Under the pieces are notes generated by a model. The model searched no databases. It was not told the origin of the DNA and saw only the letters and a program-made list of their open reading frames with translations. The translations under genes and the position numbers were made by a program. From positions 124,001-188,000 of the forward strand of contig DASYAL010000102.1 of assembly GCA_036501365.1 (NCBI GenBank): DNA of 64,000 bases, read 5' to 3'. Origin of the DNA: CAIKMD01 sp036501365. Its GTDB lineage: Bacteria; Pseudomonadota; Alphaproteobacteria; ATCC43930; CGMCC-115725. Within the stretch, counting starts at the first letter, position 1. Each line of letters starts with the position of its first letter. This document shows positions 24,494 through 31,649 of this stretch, piece after piece.

Positions 24494-25456
24494 TTACGGC
24501 GTCACCGGCACGAACCGCGTGGTGAGGAATTGGTCGTCGCTCGGCGCTGCGGGAAGCATGCCGAGCTCGACCCAGGACTGCTTCAGGAGCGCGATCGCCT
24601 GCGGATCGAAATGACCGTCGTCGATCAGCATGCCGACCTCGGCGTCATAGGTGCGGTCGGCGATCGAGGGGCTCGCCTGCAGCACGCGGACAGCGGTCTC
24701 CGAGGTCGTGGCCTTGTCGCTCTTCATAACTTTTACCGCTGCGAAGAAGCCCTTGAGGAAGCGCTCCAGCACGTCGGGGTGATCGGCGATGAATTGCTTG
24801 CGGGCGAAAATGATATGCGCGTGGAAATGCGGCGCGTATTGCGCGAGATGGACGGCGATCCGGCCCTCATGCCGGTCCTCGAGATTGAAGCCGACCTCCA
24901 GCGGCCCGATCATGCCGTCGACCTGGCCGGTGCGCAGCGCCGCGAGATTGGCCTGCACCGAGCCTTGCGAGACCATGCGCACGCCGTCGCGGCCGAGACC
25001 CTCCGCCGCCGCCATGCGGCGCAGCAGCCATTCGCTGACCGAGCCGAGGCTCGGCATCGCCACGAGCTTGCCCTTGAAGTCGGCCGCCTTCTCGATCGGC
25101 GAATTCGCGCCGACCATGATCACGACGCTGCGCGGCTCTTCGGCGAAGGCCGCGACGGTCAGCACCGGCGAGCCTTTGACCGATGCCATCATGTCCGAGC
25201 CGGCGCTCAAGCCGACATCGATGCTGTCGGAGGCGAGGGCCTGCTGCAATTTCGCGCCGCTGCCGAGATCGCTGATCTCGACGTCGATGCCGTATTTGGC
25301 GAAGAGGCCTTTCTCGACGCCGATATCGAGCGGCAGGAAAGCCCAGAGCGAGCCGATCGATTTTCCGGCGCGCACGGTGTCGGCGGCCTGCGCCGGCTGC
25401 GCCGCGGCGATGATGCACGCGAGGCAAAGCAACAACTTGGCGATGTATCCCGGCAC
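24494..25456 (-). CDS. ABC transporter substrate-binding protein (right array, copy 1, promoter-proximal)
   Basis: A 320-residue SBP beginning at a GTG (25456) with a GGGAG site; the signal peptide is MPGYIAKLLLCLACIIAAAQPAQA-AD. Features: LPLDIGVEKGLFAKYGIDVE, GLSAGSDMMASVKG (a clear change from GLGSGPAMAF), PSLGSVSEWLLRRM, GLGRDGV in place of GWGPDGI, loop MVSQGSVQANLAALRTGQVD, and FLTTRFVPVTP. It is first in transcription order. The gene upstream (CYTH-CHAD) ends only 48 bp before it, so it is unclear whether the array has its own promoter there. It is closest to copy 2. Confidence 0.9.
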   Translation of the reverse strand: MPGYIAKLLLCLACIIAAAQPAQAADTVRAGKSIGSLWAFLPLDIGVEKGLFAKYGIDVEISDLGSGAKLQQALASDSIDVGLSAGSDMMASVKGSPVLTVAAFAEEPRSVVIMVGANSPIEKAADFKGKLVAMPSLGSVSEWLLRRMAAAEGLGRDGVRMVSQGSVQANLAALRTGQVDGMIGPLEVGFNLEDRHEGRIAVHLAQYAPHFHAHIIFARKQFIADHPDVLERFLKGFFAAVKVMKSDKATTSETAVRVLQASPSIADRTYDAEVGMLIDDGHFDPQAIALLKQSWVELGMLPAAPSDDQFLTTRFVPVTP

Positions 25457-25504
25457 CGGCGCTCCCGACGATTGGCGAACACCAGCCTAAACGGATTCGC
25501 CGCG

Positions 25505-27058
25505 CTAATGCCAGAACGGCTTCAGGCCCGAGACCTCCTTGCCGGCGGCGCAAGCGGTCGCGATCAGCGCTCGGGCGCGCGCCAGGTCCTTGCCCGAGAT
25601 CAAGCCCATGGCGAAGGCTTTTTCCGGCTTCTGCTTCGCACGGCGCCGGGAGCGGACAAAGGCGTCGGCCATCGTCGCGTGAACCTGCATATCGTTGAGC
25701 TTGCCCAAGGCGGACTGCATGGCCTGCAATGCTTGGCCGTGATATTTCAAGCACCGTCTCGCGCCGCCATGGTCGTAGAGGCTGGCGAAGAACTCGTCGG
25801 CATAGCGCAGCTTCTTGACCGCGATGCGCAATTTGTGGCGGTGATGCGGATCGAGCTTGTCGAGATGCTTGACGCGCTTGACGATCTTGCGATCGCGGCG
25901 CGCCAGTTCCTCGGCGGCGAAGTCCGCAACGCGGCGCTCGCGGCGCCCGGCGATCAGCGGCGCGCTCGTTCGCGACCAGCCGCCGCCCGCAATCCACAGC
26001 GCCGTGTCGAGCGTCGTGGCGCGATAACGGTCGCTCGCGATCGCCGCCTTTGCCCGCTCGAGGCTCGCGCGGCGCCGGTGCTTGAGGTCGCTGTCGAGCG
26101 CCGCCAGCGCGGCGCCGTCGGCTCGTTCTTGCTGCAGCGGCTCGACGCCCTCGCGAATAAGGACGTCGAGATCGCGCGCCGGGCCGAGCTCGCCGAGCAG
26201 CCATTTGAGATTTTTGCGGATGCGCGCGCTCTCGGCGTCCGGCAACAGCGTCTTGAAGAAAGCCATCGCCGCGCGGAGCCGCCGCAAGCCGACCCGCATC
26301 TGATGCACGCCCTCGCGGTCGCCGGCGGCGATGGCCTCGCGGTTGCCGGCAAGGTGATGCAGGCAGGAGAGGGCGATGACCTTGAACGCTTCGCCCGCGG
26401 TCATGTCGCGATCGAGAACGACGGTGTCATCGAAGACCGGCGCTGCCGTCTCGCCGGCGCTGAGGGCGTAGCCGCGTTCGGCCTTGGCTTTGGCGCTGTA
26501 GCCGACCGACACCGTCTTCGCGATCCGGCGCGCGAGGTCGATTGCCGGCGCCGGGTCGCCGGCTTTCAATTCGATCTCGATCTCGCTGATCGGCGCGCGG
26601 CGGCGGCGCGTTTTCACCTCGCCGCGGTCGATCGCGAGCTCGATTTCGCTGCCGCGATGCCGCAGCGGCACCGCGACGCGCTGCACGTCGGTCTCGAAGA
26701 CCGGCCGCAAACGATGGCGCAGCTTCTTCAGCCGGAAGCGATCGAGCGCGGTGTGTTTTGCGAAAGCGAGGTCCGGCTCCGGTCCGGCGATCTGGCTTTC
26801 CCATTCGTGCCGGCCGAACGGGCCGGCAGCGCCCTTGGGATCGGCTTTGACGGTCTGCAGCCGCCGCGCGCCGACACGGCGGACCCGCAAGGACATGCCT
26901 TCATCGCGCAGCGCACAGCCCGGCGTGTCGTAATAAACCGAGACGAGATGCTGACGCTTGATCGGGGCGCGCTCCATGCGCCGAAACCAAGCGGCCTTCA
27001 GCAGGCGCCGCGCGGCGGCGCCGGTCGCTTCCAGCTTCAGCTCGACTTCGTTGGCCAT
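25505..27058 (-). CDS. CYTH and CHAD domain-containing protein
   Basis: A 517-residue cytoplasmic protein. The N-terminal CYTH (triphosphate tunnel) domain opens with the ExExK signature EVELKLE (Glu4, Glu6, Lys8) and spans about residues 1-200. The C-terminal CHAD domain (about 225-510) is helical, with its two conserved histidine/arginine helices seen as HQMRVGLRRLRAAMAFF and HRHKLRIAVKKLRYADEFF. Known proteins with this architecture bind or hydrolyse inorganic polyphosphate or triphosphate. Nothing links it to the flanking transport genes. It is divergently transcribed from the TauD-like gene, with a 126-bp region between them. Confidence 0.93.
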   Translation of the reverse strand: MANEVELKLEATGAAARRLLKAAWFRRMERAPIKRQHLVSVYYDTPGCALRDEGMSLRVRRVGARRLQTVKADPKGAAGPFGRHEWESQIAGPEPDLAFAKHTALDRFRLKKLRHRLRPVFETDVQRVAVPLRHRGSEIELAIDRGEVKTRRRRAPISEIEIELKAGDPAPAIDLARRIAKTVSVGYSAKAKAERGYALSAGETAAPVFDDTVVLDRDMTAGEAFKVIALSCLHHLAGNREAIAAGDREGVHQMRVGLRRLRAAMAFFKTLLPDAESARIRKNLKWLLGELGPARDLDVLIREGVEPLQQERADGAALAALDSDLKHRRRASLERAKAAIASDRYRATTLDTALWIAGGGWSRTSAPLIAGRRERRVADFAAEELARRDRKIVKRVKHLDKLDPHHRHKLRIAVKKLRYADEFFASLYDHGGARRCLKYHGQALQAMQSALGKLNDMQVHATMADAFVRSRRRAKQKPEKAFAMGLISGKDLARARALIATACAAGKEVSGLKPFWH

Positions 27059-27184
27059 GGGGATCCCGACTGTGGTTCCCGTATCAACCCCCGGACACGC
27101 GATTATGTTTCCCGGCGATGGACTCGGTTAAATGCCGGGCGTAACGTTTGCGGCCAAAGCGCGACGCTTGGCGGGAGGAGCCGC

Positions 27185-28234
27185 ATGGCGACGATCATCG
27201 AAGGCGCGGCCGATTGGCGCGGTCCGGACATGGCGAAATCGACCGCCTGGATCCACGATTGGACCAAGGACGAGGTCGCCGAGATCGAGCGTGCCTTCCT
27301 TGGCGCGCGCGCCGCGGGCAGAACGCTCGAGACCTTGACGCACGAGGATTTCCCGCTGCCGACCGTCGCGCCGCGCTTCTTGGCGGCGCGCGAGCGGCTG
27401 GAGAATGGCGGCGGCCTGCAGCTTTTCCGCGGCTTTCCCAACGCGCGGTACAGCAAGGACGAGCTGCGGCTCATCTATTGGGGCATGGGCAAGCATCTCG
27501 GCACCGCGCGCTCGCAAAGCCGGGTCGGCGATCTCCTCGGCGATGTGCGCAATTTCGGCGTCGTCACCGAAAGCGCCGGCGGGCGCGGCTATCAGTCGAA
27601 CCAGCGCTTAAACTTCCACACCGATAGCTGCGACGTCACCGGGCTGTTCGTGCTCAACGTTGCCAAGGAGGGCGGCCTCAGCAAGCTCGCGAGCTCGGTC
27701 GCGGTGCGGAACGAGATCGCGCGCCGCCGCCCCGATCTGCTCGAGGTGCTCTACCAGCCCTTCTATTGGAGCTGGAACAAGCAGGAGCCGCCGGGCGAGA
27801 AGCCCTATTACCCGCAGCCGATCTTCAGCGAACGCGACGGCTATTTCTCCTGCCGCTATATCGACGGCCAGATCAAGAACGCGCAGGCTTTCGCGGGCGT
27901 GCCGCACTTCACCCCGGCACAGATCGAGGCGCGGGCGCTGATCGACGAGCTCGCCAACAGCGAGGCGTTCAATTTCTCGATGATGTTCCAGCCGGGCGAT
28001 CTGCAGCTCGTCAACAACCACACCTGTTTCCATGCGCGCACCGCTTTCGAGGACTGGCCGGAGGACGAGCGTCACCGCCATCTCCTGCGCATGTGGCTCG
28101 CCATGCCGAATTCGCGGCCGCTCTCGCCGCTGATGGCGACGATCTACCAGGACCAGCGCGCCGGCGCGGTGCGCGGCGGCTTCCCCTCGCGCACCGGCCG
28201 GCATGTCTTCAACACCTACGTCATGACCGATTAG
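27185..28234 (+). CDS. TauD/TfdA-family Fe(II)/2-oxoglutarate-dependent dioxygenase
   Basis: A 349-residue enzyme. The ATG at 27185 follows GGGAGGAG (27173-27180). The frame is open far upstream, but that part is antisense to the SBP and CYTH-CHAD genes. Iron ligands are His145 and Asp147 (NFHTDSCD) and probably His283 (NHTCFHAR); Arg302 in LLRMWL would bind 2-oxoglutarate. The spacing fits the clavaminate-synthase-like/TauD superfamily. Known members hydroxylate sulfonates, aryloxyacetates, carnitine precursors or other carboxylates. It precedes the Rieske gene by 183 bp. The substrate is unknown; a role in activating the imported compound is plausible (inference). Confidence 0.88.
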   Translation: MATIIEGAADWRGPDMAKSTAWIHDWTKDEVAEIERAFLGARAAGRTLETLTHEDFPLPTVAPRFLAARERLENGGGLQLFRGFPNARYSKDELRLIYWGMGKHLGTARSQSRVGDLLGDVRNFGVVTESAGGRGYQSNQRLNFHTDSCDVTGLFVLNVAKEGGLSKLASSVAVRNEIARRRPDLLEVLYQPFYWSWNKQEPPGEKPYYPQPIFSERDGYFSCRYIDGQIKNAQAFAGVPHFTPAQIEARALIDELANSEAFNFSMMFQPGDLQLVNNHTCFHARTAFEDWPEDERHRHLLRMWLAMPNSRPLSPLMATIYQDQRAGAVRGGFPSRTGRHVFNTYVMTD

Positions 28235-28417
28235 CCGTACGGCCTCGCGGCGCGGGCGACAATTCCTGAGGGAAATCGCCGCCAAGCCTCGCGAATCGCG
28301 CGGCGGAGCCATGCTTAGCCGCGTGCAATCGCCGCACGAAGCCTATGGGCAAGACTGCCGGAGGCGGGCTAATATCCGGGCAATCCGGCCACCAGTTGAA
28401 AAAGGGATGGGAGCGCT

Positions 28418-28783
28418 ATGGCTGAAGTGTTGGTCTGCAAGAATGGCGATATCGCCGAGGGCGGGGTCCGCGTCATCACCGCGGGGGCGGTGGAGATCGG
28501 CGTGATCCGCCAGGGCGGCAAGTATTACGCCTATCGCAATCACTGCCCGCATCAGGGCGGGCCGGTCTGCGAAGGCATCCGCATGCCGCAGGTCGTCGAT
28601 GTGATCGCCGCCGATCGCACCTTCCTCGGCCAGGATTACAACCGCAGCGACATGCATATCGTCTGCCCCTGGCATTCCTACGAATTCCATCTCGAGGACG
28701 GGGTCAATGTCTGCGACAAGCGGATCCGCTTGCAGAAGTTCAACGTGGTCGAGAAGGACGGCGCCGTTTATGTCAACGTCTGA
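28418..28783 (+). CDS. Small Rieske [2Fe-2S] protein (first)
   Basis: A 121-residue soluble protein made of one Rieske domain and no catalytic oxygenase domain, so most likely a ferredoxin-type electron carrier. Cluster ligands are Cys43 and His45 (NHCPHQGG) and Cys83 and His86 (VCPWHSYEF). The 37 residues between His45 and Cys83 exceed the usual 15-17 of Rieske ferredoxins, with an inserted segment containing DRTFLGQDYNRSDMH. The ATG follows GGGATGGGAG. Its last 14 bp overlap the next gene, indicating tight co-translation with that small protein. The second Rieske gene (42874) has an insertion of the same size. Confidence 0.92.
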   Translation: MAEVLVCKNGDIAEGGVRVITAGAVEIGVIRQGGKYYAYRNHCPHQGGPVCEGIRMPQVVDVIAADRTFLGQDYNRSDMHIVCPWHSYEFHLEDGVNVCDKRIRLQKFNVVEKDGAVYVNV

Positions 28784-29126
28784 CGAGCGCAAGGCCAAGA
28801 TCGCCGAGCTCGCCAGCGACGTCGCGGCGCTGTTCGCCACGGTGATCGAGGAGGACAAGCTCGGCGATGTTCCGGACGATTCGCTGGGACAGCTTTTCGC
28901 CAGCGTGGTGCGGCTCTATGCGGCCAAGGCGCAGGTCGGCAATCCGCCGCGGCCCTTCGCGCGCAACAGCGGCATCACCGCCACCGACGTGATGATCGGC
29001 TGCACCGCGATGCTCGAAGGCGTCAACGTGCCGCTCTTCGATCTCGCCCTCTGGCAATCATGGTCGACGGTCGGCAAGCGCCAGCCGGAAGACGCCGACG
29101 CCGAGACCGGCGCCGAGCAACACTGA
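28770..29126 (+). CDS. Rieske-associated small protein of unknown function (first)
   Basis: A 118-residue helical protein. The ATG at 28770 overlaps the Rieske gene by 14 bp in another frame. The central part reads LFASVVRLYAAKAQ, then TATDVMIGCTAMLEGVNVPLFDLALWQSW. The same pattern (VRxYAAKAx, TATxxxxxCxMxxxxxxxLFDxAxW) is found in the 122-residue gene at 42495, which also neighbours a Rieske gene, so the pair is a conserved module. The charged C-terminus is probably disordered. I do not recognise the family; a subunit or assembly partner of the Rieske carrier is the simplest reading of the context (inference). Confidence 0.85.
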   Translation: MSTSDERKAKIAELASDVAALFATVIEEDKLGDVPDDSLGQLFASVVRLYAAKAQVGNPPRPFARNSGITATDVMIGCTAMLEGVNVPLFDLALWQSWSTVGKRQPEDADAETGAEQH

Positions 29127-29145
29127 GACGGAGTTCCCGTAGCCG

Positions 29146-30375
29146 ATGGATAGCGTCAGCTTCCGCGATCTCGCAGTCGAAGCCTTCGATACCAAGACGC
29201 TGCTGAGCCACGCGCAGCAGCAGGCGCAGCAGCGCCGCTACGAGGATTTCCTGATCGTCGACGTCGACGCGCATCACTACGAGACCGACAGCTTCGCCGA
29301 GATCGTCCAATACATCGAAGACCCGGTGATGCGCGATCAGGCGCTCTATCAGGGCTTCGGCCGCGCCGGCCTGACCGGGGGTCCGGGCGGCTATCAGAAT
29401 CTCGTCGGCCGGCTGACGCGCTATCCCGGTGTCCACAAGGAAAAGACGCCGGCGACCCCGCATCGCGACATCACCCTGACCAAGCGCTGGATGGACGCGA
29501 TCGGCATCGACATCGCCTGCATGTTTCCGACGCCGATGCTGCAGCTCGGCACCTGCCCGCGCATCGAGGTCGAGACCGCGCTCGCCCGCGCCTATAACCG
29601 CTGGCTCTGCGAGCGCATCCTCGCGCATGAGCCGCGACTGCGCTCGACGCTTTATCTGCCGTTCCGCGATCCCGAAGCCTGCTACCAGATGGTCGAGGAT
29701 TTCGGCGACAAGAAGGGCGTGCTCGGCTTCACCGTGGTCTCGCCGGGCAAGAAGGCCGTCCACGACAACGCTTTCATGAAGACCTGGCGCGCGATCGAAG
29801 AGCGCGGCCTCAACCTCGTCTTCCACGGCGCCTATACCTGGGGCGGCGACCAGCATGCCGAGCTCTGCAACCGCTTCATCGCGGTGCATGCGCTGGGCTT
29901 CACCTGGTTCAACATTCTTCACATGACCAACTGGCTGGTGAACGGCTTGCCGGAGCGCTTCCCCAAGCTCAAGCCGGTGTGGATCGAATCGGGCCTCGCC
30001 TGGATCCCCTTCCTGATGCAGCGCCTCGACAATGAGTGGATGATGCGCTCGTCGGAAGTGCCGCTCTTGAAGCGCAAGCCTTCGGACTATATGCGCGAGA
30101 TGTATTATTCGACGCAGCCGATGGAGATGGTGAACAATCGCGAGGCCTTGGAGCTCACCTTCAAGATGATCAACGCCGAGACCCAACTCCTCTATTCCTC
30201 CGACTACCCGCATTGGGACATGGATCTGCCGTCGACGATCTACGATCTGCCGTTCCTCTCGGAGCAGGCCAAGCGCAACATCCTCGGCGGCAATGCCCGC
30301 CGCGCTTTCAATCTCGAGCCGGTGATGTCGGAGGCGAAGATCAAGCGCCTCGCCGAGCGCACCGCGGCGGAGTAG
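29146..30375 (+). CDS. Amidohydrolase-superfamily metalloenzyme (tandem copy 1)
   Basis: A 409-residue protein of the amidohydrolase-2/ACMSD-like branch of TIM-barrel metal hydrolases, members of which are often decarboxylases. The first strand is IVDVDAHHYE (Asp39, Asp41, His43, His44, Glu46), followed by the barrel His227 (LVFHGAYTW) and the catalytic-type Asp353 (SSDYPHWD). A 35-residue N-terminal helix (FRDLAVEAFDTKTLLSHA...QRRYEDF) is shared by all five copies. The ATG is 19 bp after the Rieske-partner gene, so this copy is in the same operon as the Rieske module. Confidence 0.88.
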   Translation: MDSVSFRDLAVEAFDTKTLLSHAQQQAQQRRYEDFLIVDVDAHHYETDSFAEIVQYIEDPVMRDQALYQGFGRAGLTGGPGGYQNLVGRLTRYPGVHKEKTPATPHRDITLTKRWMDAIGIDIACMFPTPMLQLGTCPRIEVETALARAYNRWLCERILAHEPRLRSTLYLPFRDPEACYQMVEDFGDKKGVLGFTVVSPGKKAVHDNAFMKTWRAIEERGLNLVFHGAYTWGGDQHAELCNRFIAVHALGFTWFNILHMTNWLVNGLPERFPKLKPVWIESGLAWIPFLMQRLDNEWMMRSSEVPLLKRKPSDYMREMYYSTQPMEMVNNREALELTFKMINAETQLLYSSDYPHWDMDLPSTIYDLPFLSEQAKRNILGGNARRAFNLEPVMSEAKIKRLAERTAAE

Positions 30376-30379
30376 GCGC

Positions 30380-31624
30380 ATGGACAGCCTCAGCCTGCGC
30401 GATCTGACGGCGGCCTCGGTCGCCGAGATGGATACGAAGACGCTCCTGGCTCATGCCGAGCAACAGGCGATCCAGCGCCGCTACGAGGATTTCCTCATCG
30501 TCGACGTCGACGGGCATCACTACGAGAACATGTCCTATGCCGAGATCTTCGATTACATCGAAGACCCGGTGATGCGCGACCAGGTGAAGTATCAGGGCTA
30601 CGGCCGCGGCGGCATCACCACCGCGAGTTCTGGCGGCGGCTATCAGAATCTGATGGGCCGCGTTACCCGCAATCCGCGCGAAAGCAAGGAGAAGACGCCG
30701 AGCGACGTCCATCGCGACATCACGCTGACCAAGCGCTGGATGGATGCGATGGGCATCGACGTGGTGCTGCTGTTCCCGACGCCGATGCTGACCCTCGGCC
30801 TGACGCCGCGGCCCGAGGTCGAGGTCGCTCTGGCGCGCGCCTACAATTCCTGGCTCTGCGACCGGGTGCTGATCGCCGAGCCGCGCATCCGCTCGACGCT
30901 CTATTTGCCGCTCAACGACGCCGAGGCCACCTACAAGATGGTCAAGGACTTCGCCGGGCGCAAAGGCGTCGCCGGCTTCACCGTCGTCTCGCCGCATTAC
31001 AAGGCGGTCTACGACAACGCCTACATGAAGAGCTGGGCGCTGATGGAGGAGGCCGGCCTGCCGCTGGTCTTCCACGGCGCCTATGCCTGGGGCGGCGATC
31101 AGAGCCTGTCGCTTTGCAACAAGTTCATCGCGGTACATGCGCTGGGCTTCGCCTGGTTCAACATCCTGCACATGACCAACTGGCTCGTGAACGGCTTGCC
31201 CGAGCGCTTCCCCAAGCTCAAGGTCGCCTGGGTCGAGAGCGGCCTGGCCTGGGTGCCGTTCCTGATGCAGCGGCTCGATAACGAGTGGATGATGCGCTCG
31301 TCGGAAGTGCCGCTCTTGAAGCGGCGGCCGTCGGACTACATGCGCGAGATGTTCTATTCGAGTCAGCCGATGGAGATGGTGAACAACCGCGAGGCCTTGG
31401 AGCAGACCTTCAAGATGATCAACGCGGAAACCCAGCTCATGTATTCCTCGGACTATCCGCATTGGGACATGGATCTGCCCTCGACGATCTACGACCTGCC
31501 GTTCCTCGGCGAGAGTGCAAAGCGCAACATCCTCGGCGGCAATGCCCGCCGCGTGTTCAATCTCGAGCCGGTGATGTCCGAGACCAAGATCAAGCGCCTG
31601 GCGGCGAAGAGCGCTGCCGAGTGA
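30380..31624 (+). CDS. Amidohydrolase-superfamily metalloenzyme (tandem copy 2)
   Basis: A 414-residue paralog starting 4 bp after copy 1. It has VDVDGHHYE at the first metal site, VFHGAYAWGGDQSL and SSDYPHWD. The N-terminal helix is three to five residues longer (MDSLSLRDLTAASVAEMDTKTLLAHAEQQ). Relative to copy 1, position 42 of the metal loop is Gly instead of Ala and the segment between about 75 and 100 (GGITTASSGGGYQNLMGRVTRNPRE) differs. That segment differs in every copy and is a good candidate for the substrate lid. Confidence 0.88.
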   Translation: MDSLSLRDLTAASVAEMDTKTLLAHAEQQAIQRRYEDFLIVDVDGHHYENMSYAEIFDYIEDPVMRDQVKYQGYGRGGITTASSGGGYQNLMGRVTRNPRESKEKTPSDVHRDITLTKRWMDAMGIDVVLLFPTPMLTLGLTPRPEVEVALARAYNSWLCDRVLIAEPRIRSTLYLPLNDAEATYKMVKDFAGRKGVAGFTVVSPHYKAVYDNAYMKSWALMEEAGLPLVFHGAYAWGGDQSLSLCNKFIAVHALGFAWFNILHMTNWLVNGLPERFPKLKVAWVESGLAWVPFLMQRLDNEWMMRSSEVPLLKRRPSDYMREMFYSSQPMEMVNNREALEQTFKMINAETQLMYSSDYPHWDMDLPSTIYDLPFLGESAKRNILGGNARRVFNLEPVMSETKIKRLAAKSAAE

Positions 31625-31649
31625 GCCCTATTCCTGAAGGAGGACGCGT

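Noticed and set aside
17438..25456. Assembly artefact or simple repeat explaining the SBP array
   Set aside because: Each copy differs in many residues, has its own signal peptide and ribosome site, and the intergenic sequences are unlike, so these are true diverged paralogs rather than a duplicated contig.
24284..28234. A 1316-codon open frame on the plus strand
   Set aside because: Its first two thirds are antisense to two SBP genes and the CYTH-CHAD gene; the only real gene in it is the TauD-like dioxygenase starting at 27185 with its own ribosome site. Long antisense frames are expected at this GC content.
28418..28783. Rieske non-heme iron oxygenase alpha subunit
   Set aside because: Only the Rieske domain is present in 121 residues; there is no mononuclear-iron catalytic domain with the His-His-Asp facial triad.
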